From Desulfotruncus alcoholivorax DSM 16058 (GTDB lineage: Bacteria > Bacillota > Desulfotomaculia > Desulfotomaculales > Desulfallaceae), in contig NZ_AUMW01000010.1 in NCBI RefSeq assembly GCF_000430885.1, positions 1 through 64,000 on the forward strand: a stretch of 64,000 nt of DNA, in the 5' to 3' direction. Both the position numbers and the translations under genes were made by a program. The notes beneath the pieces were generated by a model. It was not told the DNA's origin. It made no database searches and was given only the letters and a program-made list of their open reading frames with translations. Shown here one piece after another: positions 44,302-53,057 of this stretch (positions within the stretch are counted from its first letter, which is position 1; each line of letters starts with the position of its first letter).

Positions 44302-45324
44302 ATGTGCATTACCATTTTAGGAATTGAAACTTCCTGCGATGAAACATCAGTTGCCGTGGTGGAAAATGGAACTATAGTTAAATCTAATATTATTTCATCA
44401 CAAATCGAAGTACATCAAAAATTCGGTGGGGTAGTACCTGAAATTGCTTCCCGAAAACACCTTGAATTAATCAACGTTGTTGTTAAACAAGCTTTGGATA
44501 AAGCAGCTACCGGTTTTGGCCAGATCAACGCTGTAGCCGTAACTTACGGGCCAGGGCTGGTTGGTGCGCTCCTGGTTGGTGTGGCGGCCGCAAAAGCAAT
44601 CGCCTTTGGCCTGGATATACCCCTCATAGGGATAAACCATATGGAAGGTCATGTTTATGCCAATATGCTGGCCCATCCCGATCCCGAATTTCCAATTATT
44701 TGCCTGGTGGTTTCCGGAGGACATACTGATTTAGTTTTAATACAAAGCCATGGTAGTTACCAATTAGTCGGCAGCACCAGAGACGATGCAGCGGGTGAAG
44801 CCTTTGACAAAGTGGCCAGGGTGCTTGGTTTAGGTTATCCGGGCGGGCCGCAAATTGACACGCTGGCAGCTATGGGTGACGATAAAGCAATTGCTTTTCC
44901 CCGCGCATATCTGGAAGAAAACAGCCTGGATTTCAGTTTCAGCGGCGTTAAAACAGCAGTTATCAATTACCTTAACCAGTGCAAGCAAAAAGGGATTCCG
45001 GTAAACAAACCTGACGTCGCGGCAAGTTTTCGCCGGGCTGTAGTTGATGTATTAGTAGATAAAACTATACAAGCTGCTAAATCATTTGATACCAAAACCA
45101 TTATGCTGGCAGGCGGGGTAGCTGCAAATAAACTGTTAAGAGATGAATTAAGTAACCGTACCGCTAGCATGGGGCTGGATTTACTAGCCCCTCCGCCGAT
45201 TCTTTGTACAGATAATGCCGCAATGATTGCTTGTGCCGCTTACTTCAAGTATTTACGTCATGATTTTGCTCCGCTGACATTAAACGCAGTACCCGGTCTT
45301 AAACTTGGAGAGGATAGATATTAA
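44302..45324 (+). CDS. tsaD: tRNA N6-threonylcarbamoyladenosine transferase
   Basis: 340 aa. [33 protein letters not shown], the metal motif [13 protein letters not shown] and [16 protein letters not shown] define TsaD/Gcp, which transfers the threonylcarbamoyl group to A37 of ANN-decoding tRNAs. Length is as expected. ATG at 44302 preceded by GGAG. tsaB and tsaE are not in this window. Confidence 0.96.
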   Translation: MCITILGIETSCDETSVAVVENGTIVKSNIISSQIEVHQKFGGVVPEIASRKHLELINVVVKQALDKAATGFGQINAVAVTYGPGLVGALLVGVAAAKAIAFGLDIPLIGINHMEGHVYANMLAHPDPEFPIICLVVSGGHTDLVLIQSHGSYQLVGSTRDDAAGEAFDKVARVLGLGYPGGPQIDTLAAMGDDKAIAFPRAYLEENSLDFSFSGVKTAVINYLNQCKQKGIPVNKPDVAASFRRAVVDVLVDKTIQAAKSFDTKTIMLAGGVAANKLLRDELSNRTASMGLDLLAPPPILCTDNAAMIACAAYFKYLRHDFAPLTLNAVPGLKLGEDRY

Positions 45325-45564
45325 ATCAATGGATTTTTCCACAAAATAAACAGCAGTTTACACTACATTTTATGAAATTATGATTTACACATATCACAAG
45401 CTGATCAAAATCCCCGTCATTCAACGTTTATTATTTTATCCTAATATAGGTATTTTGCTAAGCAAAGTAATATTTTCACATAAAATAGCCTGCTGCTGCT
45501 GTGGATAATGTGGATAAGTCTGTTAATAACTTGATAAATCAGTGGTTAACTTGTGGGTGATCTA
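45325..45564. other. AT-rich intergenic region with DnaA-box pair
   Basis: No gene. It contains two adjacent DnaA boxes at 45500-45517 and a one-mismatch box TTTTCCACA at 45335-45343. It leads into the radical SAM gene. Confidence 0.5.
45500..45517 (-). promoter_or_regulatory. Two head-to-tail DnaA boxes
   Basis: TGTGGATAA occurs at 45500-45508 and again at 45509-45517; each is the exact complement of the consensus TTATCCACA. Two perfect boxes with no gap are very unlikely by chance. No dnaA, dnaN or AT-rich unwinding element is obvious, so this may be a DnaA titration or regulatory site, not an origin. Confidence 0.6.
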
Positions 45565-46914
45565 TTGAAAAATAACTTGCCGAATAATGTCGAAAGGCTT
45601 ATTTACTGGGCTGCCGGTCATAGCAATATTCTGCCGTTAACTTCTCAGTGTAATGTGAAATGTGTATTTTGCAGCAACTTGCAAAATCCACCCGGTGTTG
45701 AAGCATTCAATCTCAAACCGCTAAAAACTGAACAATTATCCAACATCATAACGCTTCTGGACCCCCGAAAACCAGTCGTAATTGGAGAGTCGGCAACAAG
45801 AATTAATGAAGGTGAACCTTTTACCCACCCTAAAATCAAAGAATTTTTATCCACAATACGCCAAGCCCTGCCACATACTACCATCCAGATAACCACCAAC
45901 GGTTCACTGCTGGATGCCGGGCAGTTGGAGTTTTTACATTCTATCTCACCGGTAACCATTTATCTTTCGCTCAATAGCCTCAACCTGCGCCGGCAGATAA
46001 TGGGCGATTTGCGTTCTGAAAACGCGGTCGCGGCAGCGGCCTTGCTCGGCCAATACGGATTAAACTGGCACGGCAGTGTTGTGGCCATGCCGCACCTGAC
46101 AGGTTGGGAAGATTTAAAGGAAACTATATCTTATCTTGATAGCTGCGGGGCACAAACCATTCGGATATTCATACCTGGTTTTACCCGCCTGGCGCAAGCA
46201 CAATTGCGATATCCCGGCACTATGCCTGAACAACTTAGACAAACAGTTGCCGAACTCGCCTCAAAAACCAAAGCACCGCTAACTGTAGAGCCACCTTTGA
46301 TAACCGATTTGCAACCGGAGGTAGCCGGTGTTATACCAAATTCACCTGCTTTTACAGCAGGAATCAGGCGGGGGAATATAATCCAAACTGTTAATGGGAA
46401 AGAGGCTTTTTCCCGGGTTCATGCTTTTTACATGGTAAAAAAGACGGCAAATCCAATTCTGCTGGCAAGAAACGGAGCCAAGGCCAATAAAGTTGTTATC
46501 AATAAGGCCGCCGGGGAAAGCTCCGGCCTGGTAATGGAGTACGATATAGATTTATCCTTGATTGAGGATATCACCCAAATCTCGTTAAGGAGGTCGGCAG
46601 CCAATACCGTGTTGCTTGCCTCGGAAATGGCAGCAAAAGTTTTAACCATGGCCCTTAATAAATATAATAATGATCAGTTATTTACGGTTATTCCTGTTCC
46701 CAATCTTTTTTTCGGAGGTTCTATAAAAACGGCGGGATTATTGGTGATGGACGATATAATCAATACTTTGGGGGATTATTTAAAAAATAAATACTCCACC
46801 CCGGATCTTGTTATTTTACCGCAGATTGCCTTTGATCCCGGCGGACGGGACCTTTTAGGCAGGCACTGGTCCGAAATAGAGTCAATTTTTTCCATACCGG
46901 TAGAAGTTTTGTAG
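45565..46914 (+). CDS. Radical SAM protein with PDZ and DUF512-like C-terminal domain
   Basis: About 449 aa. The radical SAM cluster motif CNVKCVFC lies near residue 33 after LPLTSQ. A PDZ-like segment (VIPNSPAFTAGIRRGNIIQT) follows at about 255-300. The last 130 residues (RRSAANTVLLASEMAAKVL, FTVIPVPNLFFGGSI, TAGLLVMDDIINTL) match DUF512. DUF512 proteins normally put PDZ at the N-terminus, so the order here is unusual. TTG at 45565 with GGGTGA upstream; a GTG at 45553 is possible. Function unknown. Confidence 0.75.
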   Translation: MKNNLPNNVERLIYWAAGHSNILPLTSQCNVKCVFCSNLQNPPGVEAFNLKPLKTEQLSNIITLLDPRKPVVIGESATRINEGEPFTHPKIKEFLSTIRQALPHTTIQITTNGSLLDAGQLEFLHSISPVTIYLSLNSLNLRRQIMGDLRSENAVAAAALLGQYGLNWHGSVVAMPHLTGWEDLKETISYLDSCGAQTIRIFIPGFTRLAQAQLRYPGTMPEQLRQTVAELASKTKAPLTVEPPLITDLQPEVAGVIPNSPAFTAGIRRGNIIQTVNGKEAFSRVHAFYMVKKTANPILLARNGAKANKVVINKAAGESSGLVMEYDIDLSLIEDITQISLRRSAANTVLLASEMAAKVLTMALNKYNNDQLFTVIPVPNLFFGGSIKTAGLLVMDDIINTLGDYLKNKYSTPDLVILPQIAFDPGGRDLLGRHWSEIESIFSIPVEVL

Positions 46915-47005
46915 AGTTAAATTGTCCCTCAAAAAATATTAATACTCTTTTTTTTGGTTTAAAGTTATGCTATCTTTTTAATAATCGGTGAAGGGAGGTT
47001 TAAAG

Positions 47006-48304
47006 TTGTACTGGCAAAAGGAATATGAAACCATGCCGCGGGAACAGTTAAAGGATCTACAAGTTGAACGGTTGAAGCAGACAGTTCAGCGTGTCTATGA
47101 TTATGTTCCTTTTTATCGCAATAGTTTCGATAATGCAGGCATAAAACCAGGTGATATTAATTCTTTAGATGACCTACAGAAATTACCTTTTACAACAAAG
47201 CAAGATTTAAGGGATAATTATCCTTTTGGATTGTTTGCCGTACCCATGGACAAGGTAGTCAGAATCCATGCTTCCTCAGGCACCACCGGCAAACCTACTG
47301 TGGTGGGCTACACTCAGGAAGATATTACCAACTGGTCTGATTTAATGGCGCGGGCACTGGTTATGGCTGGCGGTACTACCAGCGACGTAGTGCAAAACGC
47401 TTACGGCTATGGTTTGTTTACGGGTGGTATGGGAGTCCATTACGGTGCGGAGCGACTTGGAGCCACGGTGGTTCCTATTTCAGGCGGCAATACTTCCAGA
47501 CAGATCATGTTAATGCGGGACTTCGGTACCACAATTCTTACCTGCACACCATCTTACGCCTTGTTCCTGGGCGAGGAAATTATCAACGCAGGGATAGATC
47601 CGAGGGACCTGAAGTTAAAAGCCGGCATCTTTGGCGCTGAACCATGGAGCGAACGCATGCGGGCCCAGCTGGAAGCAAAGCTTAACATAATGGCGCTGGA
47701 TATATACGGGTTAAGCGAGGTCATGGGTCCCGGCGTTTCAATGGAATGCCCCGAAAAAAATGGCATGCATATATTTGAAGATCATTTTATTGCTGAAATT
47801 ATCGACCCGGAAACAGCTAAACCACTACCATACGGAGAACCGGGCGAACTTGTGCTAACATCCTTAACCAAGCAAGCGCTGCCCATCATTCGCTACCGCA
47901 CCAGGGATATAACAGTTCTCCGGGAGGATAAATGCGGCTGTGGGCGAACCTTTGTACGCATGCAGCGCGTTACCGGGCGCACTGATGATATGCTGATTAT
48001 CAGGGGAGTTAACGTTTTTCCGTCTCAGATTGAAAGCGTATTGCTTGAGTTTGGCGACACAGAGCCACATTACCTGCTTGTGGTCGACCGTAAGGGTACG
48101 TTGGATGACCTTGAAATTTGGGTGGAAATAAGTGACAAGTTCTTCTCAGATAAAGTAAGGGCATTAGAGGACCTGGAAAAAAGGCTTAAAGCCCGGATTC
48201 TTAGCGTGCTGGGCATTTCCGCCCGCATAAAATTAGTCGAGCCGCGGACGATCCCGCGTAGTGAAGGAAAAGCCAAAAGAGTTATGGATAAGCGGGAAAT
48301 ATAA
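47006..48304 (+). CDS. paaK: Phenylacetate-CoA ligase
   Basis: 432 aa. [13 protein letters not shown] near the start, ATP motif [36 protein letters not shown] and [19 protein letters not shown] are typical of PaaK. It makes phenylacetyl-CoA, or a related aryl-CoA; in Firmicutes paaK homologues often pair with indolepyruvate or aryl-acid metabolism. TTG at 47006 with GGGAGGT; the in-frame GTG at 46988 lies in the site. The ACT protein gene follows, a common pairing. Confidence 0.9.
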   Translation: MYWQKEYETMPREQLKDLQVERLKQTVQRVYDYVPFYRNSFDNAGIKPGDINSLDDLQKLPFTTKQDLRDNYPFGLFAVPMDKVVRIHASSGTTGKPTVVGYTQEDITNWSDLMARALVMAGGTTSDVVQNAYGYGLFTGGMGVHYGAERLGATVVPISGGNTSRQIMLMRDFGTTILTCTPSYALFLGEEIINAGIDPRDLKLKAGIFGAEPWSERMRAQLEAKLNIMALDIYGLSEVMGPGVSMECPEKNGMHIFEDHFIAEIIDPETAKPLPYGEPGELVLTSLTKQALPIIRYRTRDITVLREDKCGCGRTFVRMQRVTGRTDDMLIIRGVNVFPSQIESVLLEFGDTEPHYLLVVDRKGTLDDLEIWVEISDKFFSDKVRALEDLEKRLKARILSVLGISARIKLVEPRTIPRSEGKAKRVMDKREI

Positions 48305-48311
48305 AGGAAAT

Positions 48312-48341
48312 GGGACACACCTCCTTTCGAAGGAATGTCCC
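48312..48341 (+). repeat. Dispersed hairpin repeat, copy 4
   Basis: GGGACACACCTCCTT and AAGGAATGTCCC pair across TCG, with a short internal mismatch. It lies between paaK and the ACT gene, so it would be transcribed inside this operon. Same orientation as copy 1. Confidence 0.75.
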
Positions 48342-48367
48342 AAATAAATAGATAGGGGGATGTGCAG

Positions 48368-48799
48368 GTGAAAGTAAAGCAGATATCAGTCTTTTTAGAA
48401 AATAAATCGGGCCGCTTGGCACAGGTAACCAGGGTTCTTGGGGACAATAACATCAATATTAGAGCCCTTTCCATTGCCGACACCACCGATTTCGGTATTT
48501 TGCGCCTAATCGTAAATAACCCTGACTCAGCTTACCGGGTCTTGAAGGAAGCCGGTTTCACCGTTAGCACTACCGATGTCATAGCAGTGGAAGTCAAAGA
48601 CGACCCGGGTGGATTGGCTAAAGTTCTGGAAATATTGCAAAACGTTCACATTAACATAGAATACCTTTACGCCTTTTTACAAAAAGCAACCAATGCAGCC
48701 CTGGTGGTTTTCCGAGTTGAGCAACTTGACGAGGCAATTAAGGTTTTACAGGAAAACAACGTCAGCATTCTTGAAGGCAGTAAAGTTTACTCATTATAA
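48368..48799 (+). CDS. Tandem ACT-domain protein
   Basis: 143 aa in two ACT domains: [20 protein letters not shown] (first half) and [20 protein letters not shown] (second half). ACT domains bind amino acids; this type is commonly found beside paaK and may sense an aromatic amino acid. GTG at 48368 with GGGGGA seven bases upstream; an earlier GTG at 48362 is too close. Confidence 0.88.
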   Translation: MKVKQISVFLENKSGRLAQVTRVLGDNNINIRALSIADTTDFGILRLIVNNPDSAYRVLKEAGFTVSTTDVIAVEVKDDPGGLAKVLEILQNVHINIEYLYAFLQKATNAALVVFRVEQLDEAIKVLQENNVSILEGSKVYSL

Positions 48800-48968
48800 A
48801 CTTCCATAACGCTACCGCGTTGCCGCCTTAACCACAATTTTGATGAGCAATGATTTATTATTGCTTATTTATCCTTCCATACAATTTAGGAAGGATTTAT
48901 TTTTTTACGAAAGAATAATATCAAAAACTGAAAAATTTCTGTTGAAAAGTATTTATGGAGGAATTACC

Positions 48969-49541
48969 GTGTCTAAAAACGAATTAAGAAATAATGTAAT
49001 TGCCAAGCGAAACACCCTGTCAACTCAGGAAATAGAACAAAAAAGCCAAGCAATTATCAAAAAATTATTTACTCTTCCGGAATATCAAAATGCCAACACG
49101 ATCATGGCTTATATAGATTTCCGCAATGAAGTGCAAACTTCCGGCATAATCAAAGACGCGCTGACAAACGGCAAAAAAATAGCCGTACCGGTAACCGATA
49201 TTAAAAACAAAAAGCTCACTCCTTCATTGCTGCATGATTTCCCGGGCGATCTGGCACCTGGGGCATGGGGGATTCTGGAACCGAGGCCGGAATGTGTCAG
49301 ACCCGTCGATCCCGAACAGATCGACCTGGTGCTGATTCCCGGGGTAGCTTTTGATAATGTTGGAAATAGGCTTGGCTATGGTGGTGGTTTTTATGACCGT
49401 TTTTTGTTGCGTACCCGCAAGGACGTAATTCTTTTAGCACTGGCATTTGAATTGCAAATTCAACCTAATGTTTATCATGAAAAACATGATATTCCAATAC
49501 AGTTGCTTGTAACTGAAGAAAGGATAATGGATTTTCGCTAA
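48969..49541 (+). CDS. 5-formyltetrahydrofolate cyclo-ligase
   Basis: 190 aa. ATP loop-type GYGGGFYDRFL (near residue 135), plus the N-terminal LRNNVIAKRNTLSTQEI and the middle VDPEQIDLVLIPGVAFDN, identify 5-FCL/MTHFS, which recycles 5-formyl-THF to 5,10-methenyl-THF. GTG at 48969 with GGAGG upstream; the open frame extends back to 48840 without a site. Confidence 0.93.
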   Translation: MSKNELRNNVIAKRNTLSTQEIEQKSQAIIKKLFTLPEYQNANTIMAYIDFRNEVQTSGIIKDALTNGKKIAVPVTDIKNKKLTPSLLHDFPGDLAPGAWGILEPRPECVRPVDPEQIDLVLIPGVAFDNVGNRLGYGGGFYDRFLLRTRKDVILLALAFELQIQPNVYHEKHDIPIQLLVTEERIMDFR

Positions 49542-49624
49542 TTTAATATCGATTTCTTTATAGCTCGGGCTAAATATCCTGGGCTAATGTATTGTTTTTG
49601 AAACAATGAGAGGAGGGAAATGGT

Positions 49625-50110
49625 TTGTCGGCATGCAAGTGTGAGCAAAACCTGGAAGCTAATTATCAAAAATTGCAAAAAGTGTTTGACAAATACCGGA
49701 ATGTAAAGGGAGCATTAATTCCTTTGCTGCAGGAAGCACAGGAAATTTTCGGTTACCTGCCCGGTGATGTCATGAAAAAAATCTCCCGGGAAATTGGCGT
49801 ACCTTTCAGTAAAACTTTCGGTGTGGCTACTTTTTATTCCCAATTCCACCTGAAGCCCCGTGGGCGCAATATTATTAGGATGTGCCAGGGTACTGCCTGC
49901 CACGTGCGTGGTGCTGCCAAAGTATTTGATGCAGTTTCCACAGATCTTGGGGTGGGCAGAAATGAGACAACCGCAGATCATCGCTATACGCTTGAAACCG
50001 TGGCCTGCCTGGGCGCATGCGGCTTGGCGCCGGTTATGATGGTTAACGATGATACTCATGGCCGCTTAACCCCTGACAAGGCCGTTTCTGTAATTAAAGA
50101 GTACGAATAG
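49625..50110 (+). CDS. NuoE-like [2Fe-2S] thioredoxin-fold subunit
   Basis: 161 aa. ALIPLLQEAQEIFGYLP and Cys ligands CQGTACHVRGA with CLGACGLAPVMMVND match NuoE/HndA, the thioredoxin-like [2Fe-2S] subunit beside NuoF. It would accept electrons from NADH in a soluble complex with the next gene. TTG start with GGAGGG upstream. First gene of the operon ending in formate dehydrogenase. Confidence 0.92.
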   Translation: MSACKCEQNLEANYQKLQKVFDKYRNVKGALIPLLQEAQEIFGYLPGDVMKKISREIGVPFSKTFGVATFYSQFHLKPRGRNIIRMCQGTACHVRGAAKVFDAVSTDLGVGRNETTADHRYTLETVACLGACGLAPVMMVNDDTHGRLTPDKAVSVIKEYE

Positions 50111-50126
50111 GAAGGAGGCCTGGCAA

Positions 50127-52079
50127 TTGAATAACTTATTGGATAAATGTTGTGACAAGTGCACCCATGAGCCGCAAAATCCGTGCCGGGACTTCATCAA
50201 GTGCCGCAAAGAAGGTCCTATTTGCCACCAGGACGAATCCTGCCGGAAAAAAAGAGCGGATATTCTTGCCGGAATTCACCTGCCTGAAGGATCAGAAAAG
50301 AAAAATATTTTGATCTGCGCCGGTACAGGCTGCACTTCATCAGGCTCGAGGAAACTTGTCGATGTGCTAAAAGAAGAACTGCAAAAACATAATCTTGCTG
50401 ATAAAGTTAAGGTAACTATTACCGGCTGTCACGGCTTTTGTGAACAGGGCCCGCTGATGATTGTGGAACCCGATAAAACTTTTTATGTGCGGGTTCAGGA
50501 TAAAGATGTGCCGGAAATTGTTGAGCAAAACCTGTTAAACGGCCAAATAGTTGAAAGATTGCTTTACAAGGATCCAACCACCGGAGAATTGGCAAAAACT
50601 TATGAGACTGTGCCTTTTTATGCCAAACAACAAAGGCTGGTACTGCATAATTGCGGGCATATCAATCCCGAAGATGTTGCTGAATACGTGGCCAACGACG
50701 GTTATGCAGGCTTTGCTAAAGCTCTGTTTGAGTTGAAACCTGAAGAAGTGGTGGAAGAAGTTAAAAAATCCGGTTTACGCGGGCGCGGTGGAGCCGGCTT
50801 CCCCACGGGTATGAAGTGGGGTTTCGTCAGACAAGCGCAAGGTGATAAAAAATACGTGGTCTGCAATGCGGACGAAGGCGACCCGGGCGCTTTCATGGAT
50901 CGCAGTGTTTTGGAAGGCGACCCCCATGCAGTGATTGAAGGTATGTTGACCTGCGGTTACGCAGTTGGTGCGGATGAAGGTTATATTTACGTCCGGGCCG
51001 AATATCCCCTGGCTATTGAACGTTTAAAAATAGCCATATCCCAGGCCGAAAAATATGGCATCCTCGGCGACAACATTTTTAATTCGGGCTTTAACTTCCA
51101 CCTCAAAATCAAGGCTGGTGCGGGCGCTTTCGTCTGCGGCGAGGAAACCGCACTATTGACTTCCATAGAAGGAAACCGGGGCATGCCCAGGGTCAGGCCG
51201 CCGTTTCCCGCTCAAAGCGGTTTGTGGGGTAAACCAACCAACTTGAATAACGTTGAAACTTATGCCAACGTGCCTTACATTCTGCGCAACGGCGGAGAGG
51301 TGTACGCCAAGCTGGGCACAGAGAAAAGTAAAGGCACCAAAATATTTGCCCTTACCGGTAAAGTAAACAACACCGGTCTTGTTGAAGTGCCTATGGGCAT
51401 GACCCTGCGTGATATTATTTTCACCATCGGCGGCGGCATTCAAGGCGGTAAGAGATTTAAAGCCGTGCAGATCGGCGGCCCGTCGGGCGGCTGCATCCCT
51501 GAAGAAAATTTAGACCTGCCGGTTGATTATGATTCCCTGACCGCTGCAGGAGCCATGATGGGGTCCGGCGGACTGGTAGTCATGGACGAAACCACCTGTA
51601 TGGTTGACGTTGCCCGTTTCTTCCTGACTTTCACTCAGGCTGAGTCCTGCGGTAAGTGTACACCTTGCCGCGAGGGCACCAAGCGGATGCTGGAAATCCT
51701 CACCCGCATTTGTGACGGTAAAGGCGAGATGGAAGACCTGGATACTTTAGAGCGCCTGGGCCGGGTAGTTAAGAATACCGCCCTGTGTGGTTTGGGACAA
51801 ACATGCCCGAATCCGATTCTCTCAACCCTGCGTTATTTTAAAGACGAATACCTTGCCCATATTCAAGATAAGCGTTGCCCGGCTGGAGCCTGCACCAGTC
51901 TGCTGGTGTACGTGATTGATCCGGAAAAATGCAAAGGCTGCGGCAAGTGCGCCAAAAACTGTCCGGCCGGCGCCATTACCGGCGAAAAGAAAGAACCGCA
52001 TACTATTGACACCACAAAATGTATCAAGTGCGGCGCTTGTATCCAAGGTTGTAAGTTTGAAGCTATTTACAAGGCTTAA
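50127..52079 (+). CDS. NuoF/HydB-like NADH-binding flavoprotein with extra Fe-S domains
   Basis: 650 aa. A Cys-rich N-terminal segment (CCDKCTHEPQNPC, CRKEGPICHQDESC) precedes a thioredoxin-like [2Fe-2S] domain (CAGTGCTSSGS, ITGCHGFCEQGP). Then the NuoF core: FMN/NADH loop GLRGRGGAGFPTGMKW, GEETALLTSIEG, an SLBB region and the N3-type cluster CGKCTPCREGTKRML. The C-terminus has two [4Fe-4S] clusters (CKGCGKCAKNCPA, CIKCGACIQGCKF). It moves electrons between NADH and ferredoxin and, with FdhA, formate. TTG start with GGAAGGAGG. Confidence 0.93.
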   Translation: MNNLLDKCCDKCTHEPQNPCRDFIKCRKEGPICHQDESCRKKRADILAGIHLPEGSEKKNILICAGTGCTSSGSRKLVDVLKEELQKHNLADKVKVTITGCHGFCEQGPLMIVEPDKTFYVRVQDKDVPEIVEQNLLNGQIVERLLYKDPTTGELAKTYETVPFYAKQQRLVLHNCGHINPEDVAEYVANDGYAGFAKALFELKPEEVVEEVKKSGLRGRGGAGFPTGMKWGFVRQAQGDKKYVVCNADEGDPGAFMDRSVLEGDPHAVIEGMLTCGYAVGADEGYIYVRAEYPLAIERLKIAISQAEKYGILGDNIFNSGFNFHLKIKAGAGAFVCGEETALLTSIEGNRGMPRVRPPFPAQSGLWGKPTNLNNVETYANVPYILRNGGEVYAKLGTEKSKGTKIFALTGKVNNTGLVEVPMGMTLRDIIFTIGGGIQGGKRFKAVQIGGPSGGCIPEENLDLPVDYDSLTAAGAMMGSGGLVVMDETTCMVDVARFFLTFTQAESCGKCTPCREGTKRMLEILTRICDGKGEMEDLDTLERLGRVVKNTALCGLGQTCPNPILSTLRYFKDEYLAHIQDKRCPAGACTSLLVYVIDPEKCKGCGKCAKNCPAGAITGEKKEPHTIDTTKCIKCGACIQGCKFEAIYKA

Positions 52080-52109
52080 CACCAACTCTCTGCAAAGGAG
52101 GGAAATTAG

Positions 52110-53033
52110 TTGTCATATGTATCCCTAACCATCAACGGGATTAAAATATCAGTTCCCAAAGGCACCACTGTGCTGGACGCCGCCAGGCAGGCCAGGGTAT
52201 TCATACCCACTTTCTGCCACGATCCCGATATCCCGCGCTTCGGTGCTTGCCGCATCTGCGTGGTGGAAATTCCGGGGATGCGCAATCTGCCGGCATCCTG
52301 CGTAACCGAGGCCACCGAGGGGATGGAAGTATTCACCGAGTCCCCCGCAGTGGTGGAAGCGCGCAAAACCATCCTTGAACTGTTGCTGGCAAATCACCCC
52401 CAGGATTGCCTGACCTGCGAAAAGAACGGCGATTGCAGGCTGCAGGATTATGCGTTTCGCTACGGCGTCAAAGAGTCCGGTTTTAAGGGAGAGCGGAAGG
52501 ATTATCCCCTTGACGATTCCAACCCGTATATAATTCGCGATGCTTCCAAGTGCATTCTCTGCGGGCGTTGTGTGCGCACCTGTAACGCCATCCCGGAAAG
52601 AAGCATCATTGATTTTGGTTACCGCGGCTTTGCCACCAAAATCGTCACCGCTATGGATACTCCGCTGGGAGAATCAGATTGCGTTTACTGCGGCCGATGT
52701 GTAACGGTTTGCCCGGTGGGAGCGCTGACCTGGAAGCCTCTAGCCGGCAAAGGCCGCATTTGGGAAATGCAAAAGCAGGAAGTAACGTGCACTTTTTGTG
52801 ACAGTGGCTGTACATTTTATGTGCTAAGTAAAAATGGTAAAAATATTGGTGTGGTACCCAAGGCGCCCGGCAATGGCAGGCCTCTTTGCCTCAAAGGCCG
52901 GCTGGGACTTGAACTAAAGTACCTGGATGCGCCGCCGGCACCTCACTTGAAAAAAGACGGCGAATTTGTTGAAGTGTCCTGGGGCGAGGCGCTGGGACTC
53001 CAAGATATCATCTCCAAGCTCAACAAAGACTAG
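52110..53033 (+). CDS. Iron-sulfur protein equivalent to the N-terminal third of FdhA
   Basis: 307 aa. The layout is NuoG-like: a [2Fe-2S] domain (GTTVLDAARQARVFIPTFCH, FGACRICVVEI), a His-ligated cluster (HPQDCLTCEKNGDC), two [4Fe-4S] motifs (CILCGRCVRTCNAI, CVYCGRCVTVCPVG) and the start of a molybdopterin domain (CTFCDSGC). It stops where the active site would begin. It closely parallels residues 1-300 of the following FdhA, so it looks like an intact stand-alone electron-transfer subunit born by duplication. TTG start with GGAGGG. Confidence 0.9.
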   Translation: MSYVSLTINGIKISVPKGTTVLDAARQARVFIPTFCHDPDIPRFGACRICVVEIPGMRNLPASCVTEATEGMEVFTESPAVVEARKTILELLLANHPQDCLTCEKNGDCRLQDYAFRYGVKESGFKGERKDYPLDDSNPYIIRDASKCILCGRCVRTCNAIPERSIIDFGYRGFATKIVTAMDTPLGESDCVYCGRCVTVCPVGALTWKPLAGKGRIWEMQKQEVTCTFCDSGCTFYVLSKNGKNIGVVPKAPGNGRPLCLKGRLGLELKYLDAPPAPHLKKDGEFVEVSWGEALGLQDIISKLNKD

Positions 53034-53057
53034 TAAAGGAAGGAGGGATAACTTCCG

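Noticed and set aside
44061-44315. An 84-codon minus-strand ORF across the structured RNA
   Set aside because: No ribosome site or family; its composition follows the GC-rich RNA element, and it overlaps the tsaD start.
45325-45564. Replication origin suggested by the DnaA boxes
   Set aside because: No dnaA, dnaN, rpmH or AT-rich unwinding element nearby; two boxes alone do not make an origin.
52149-52397. Minus-strand ORF inside the Fe-S subunit gene
   Set aside because: Shadow of a well-supported gene in the other direction.
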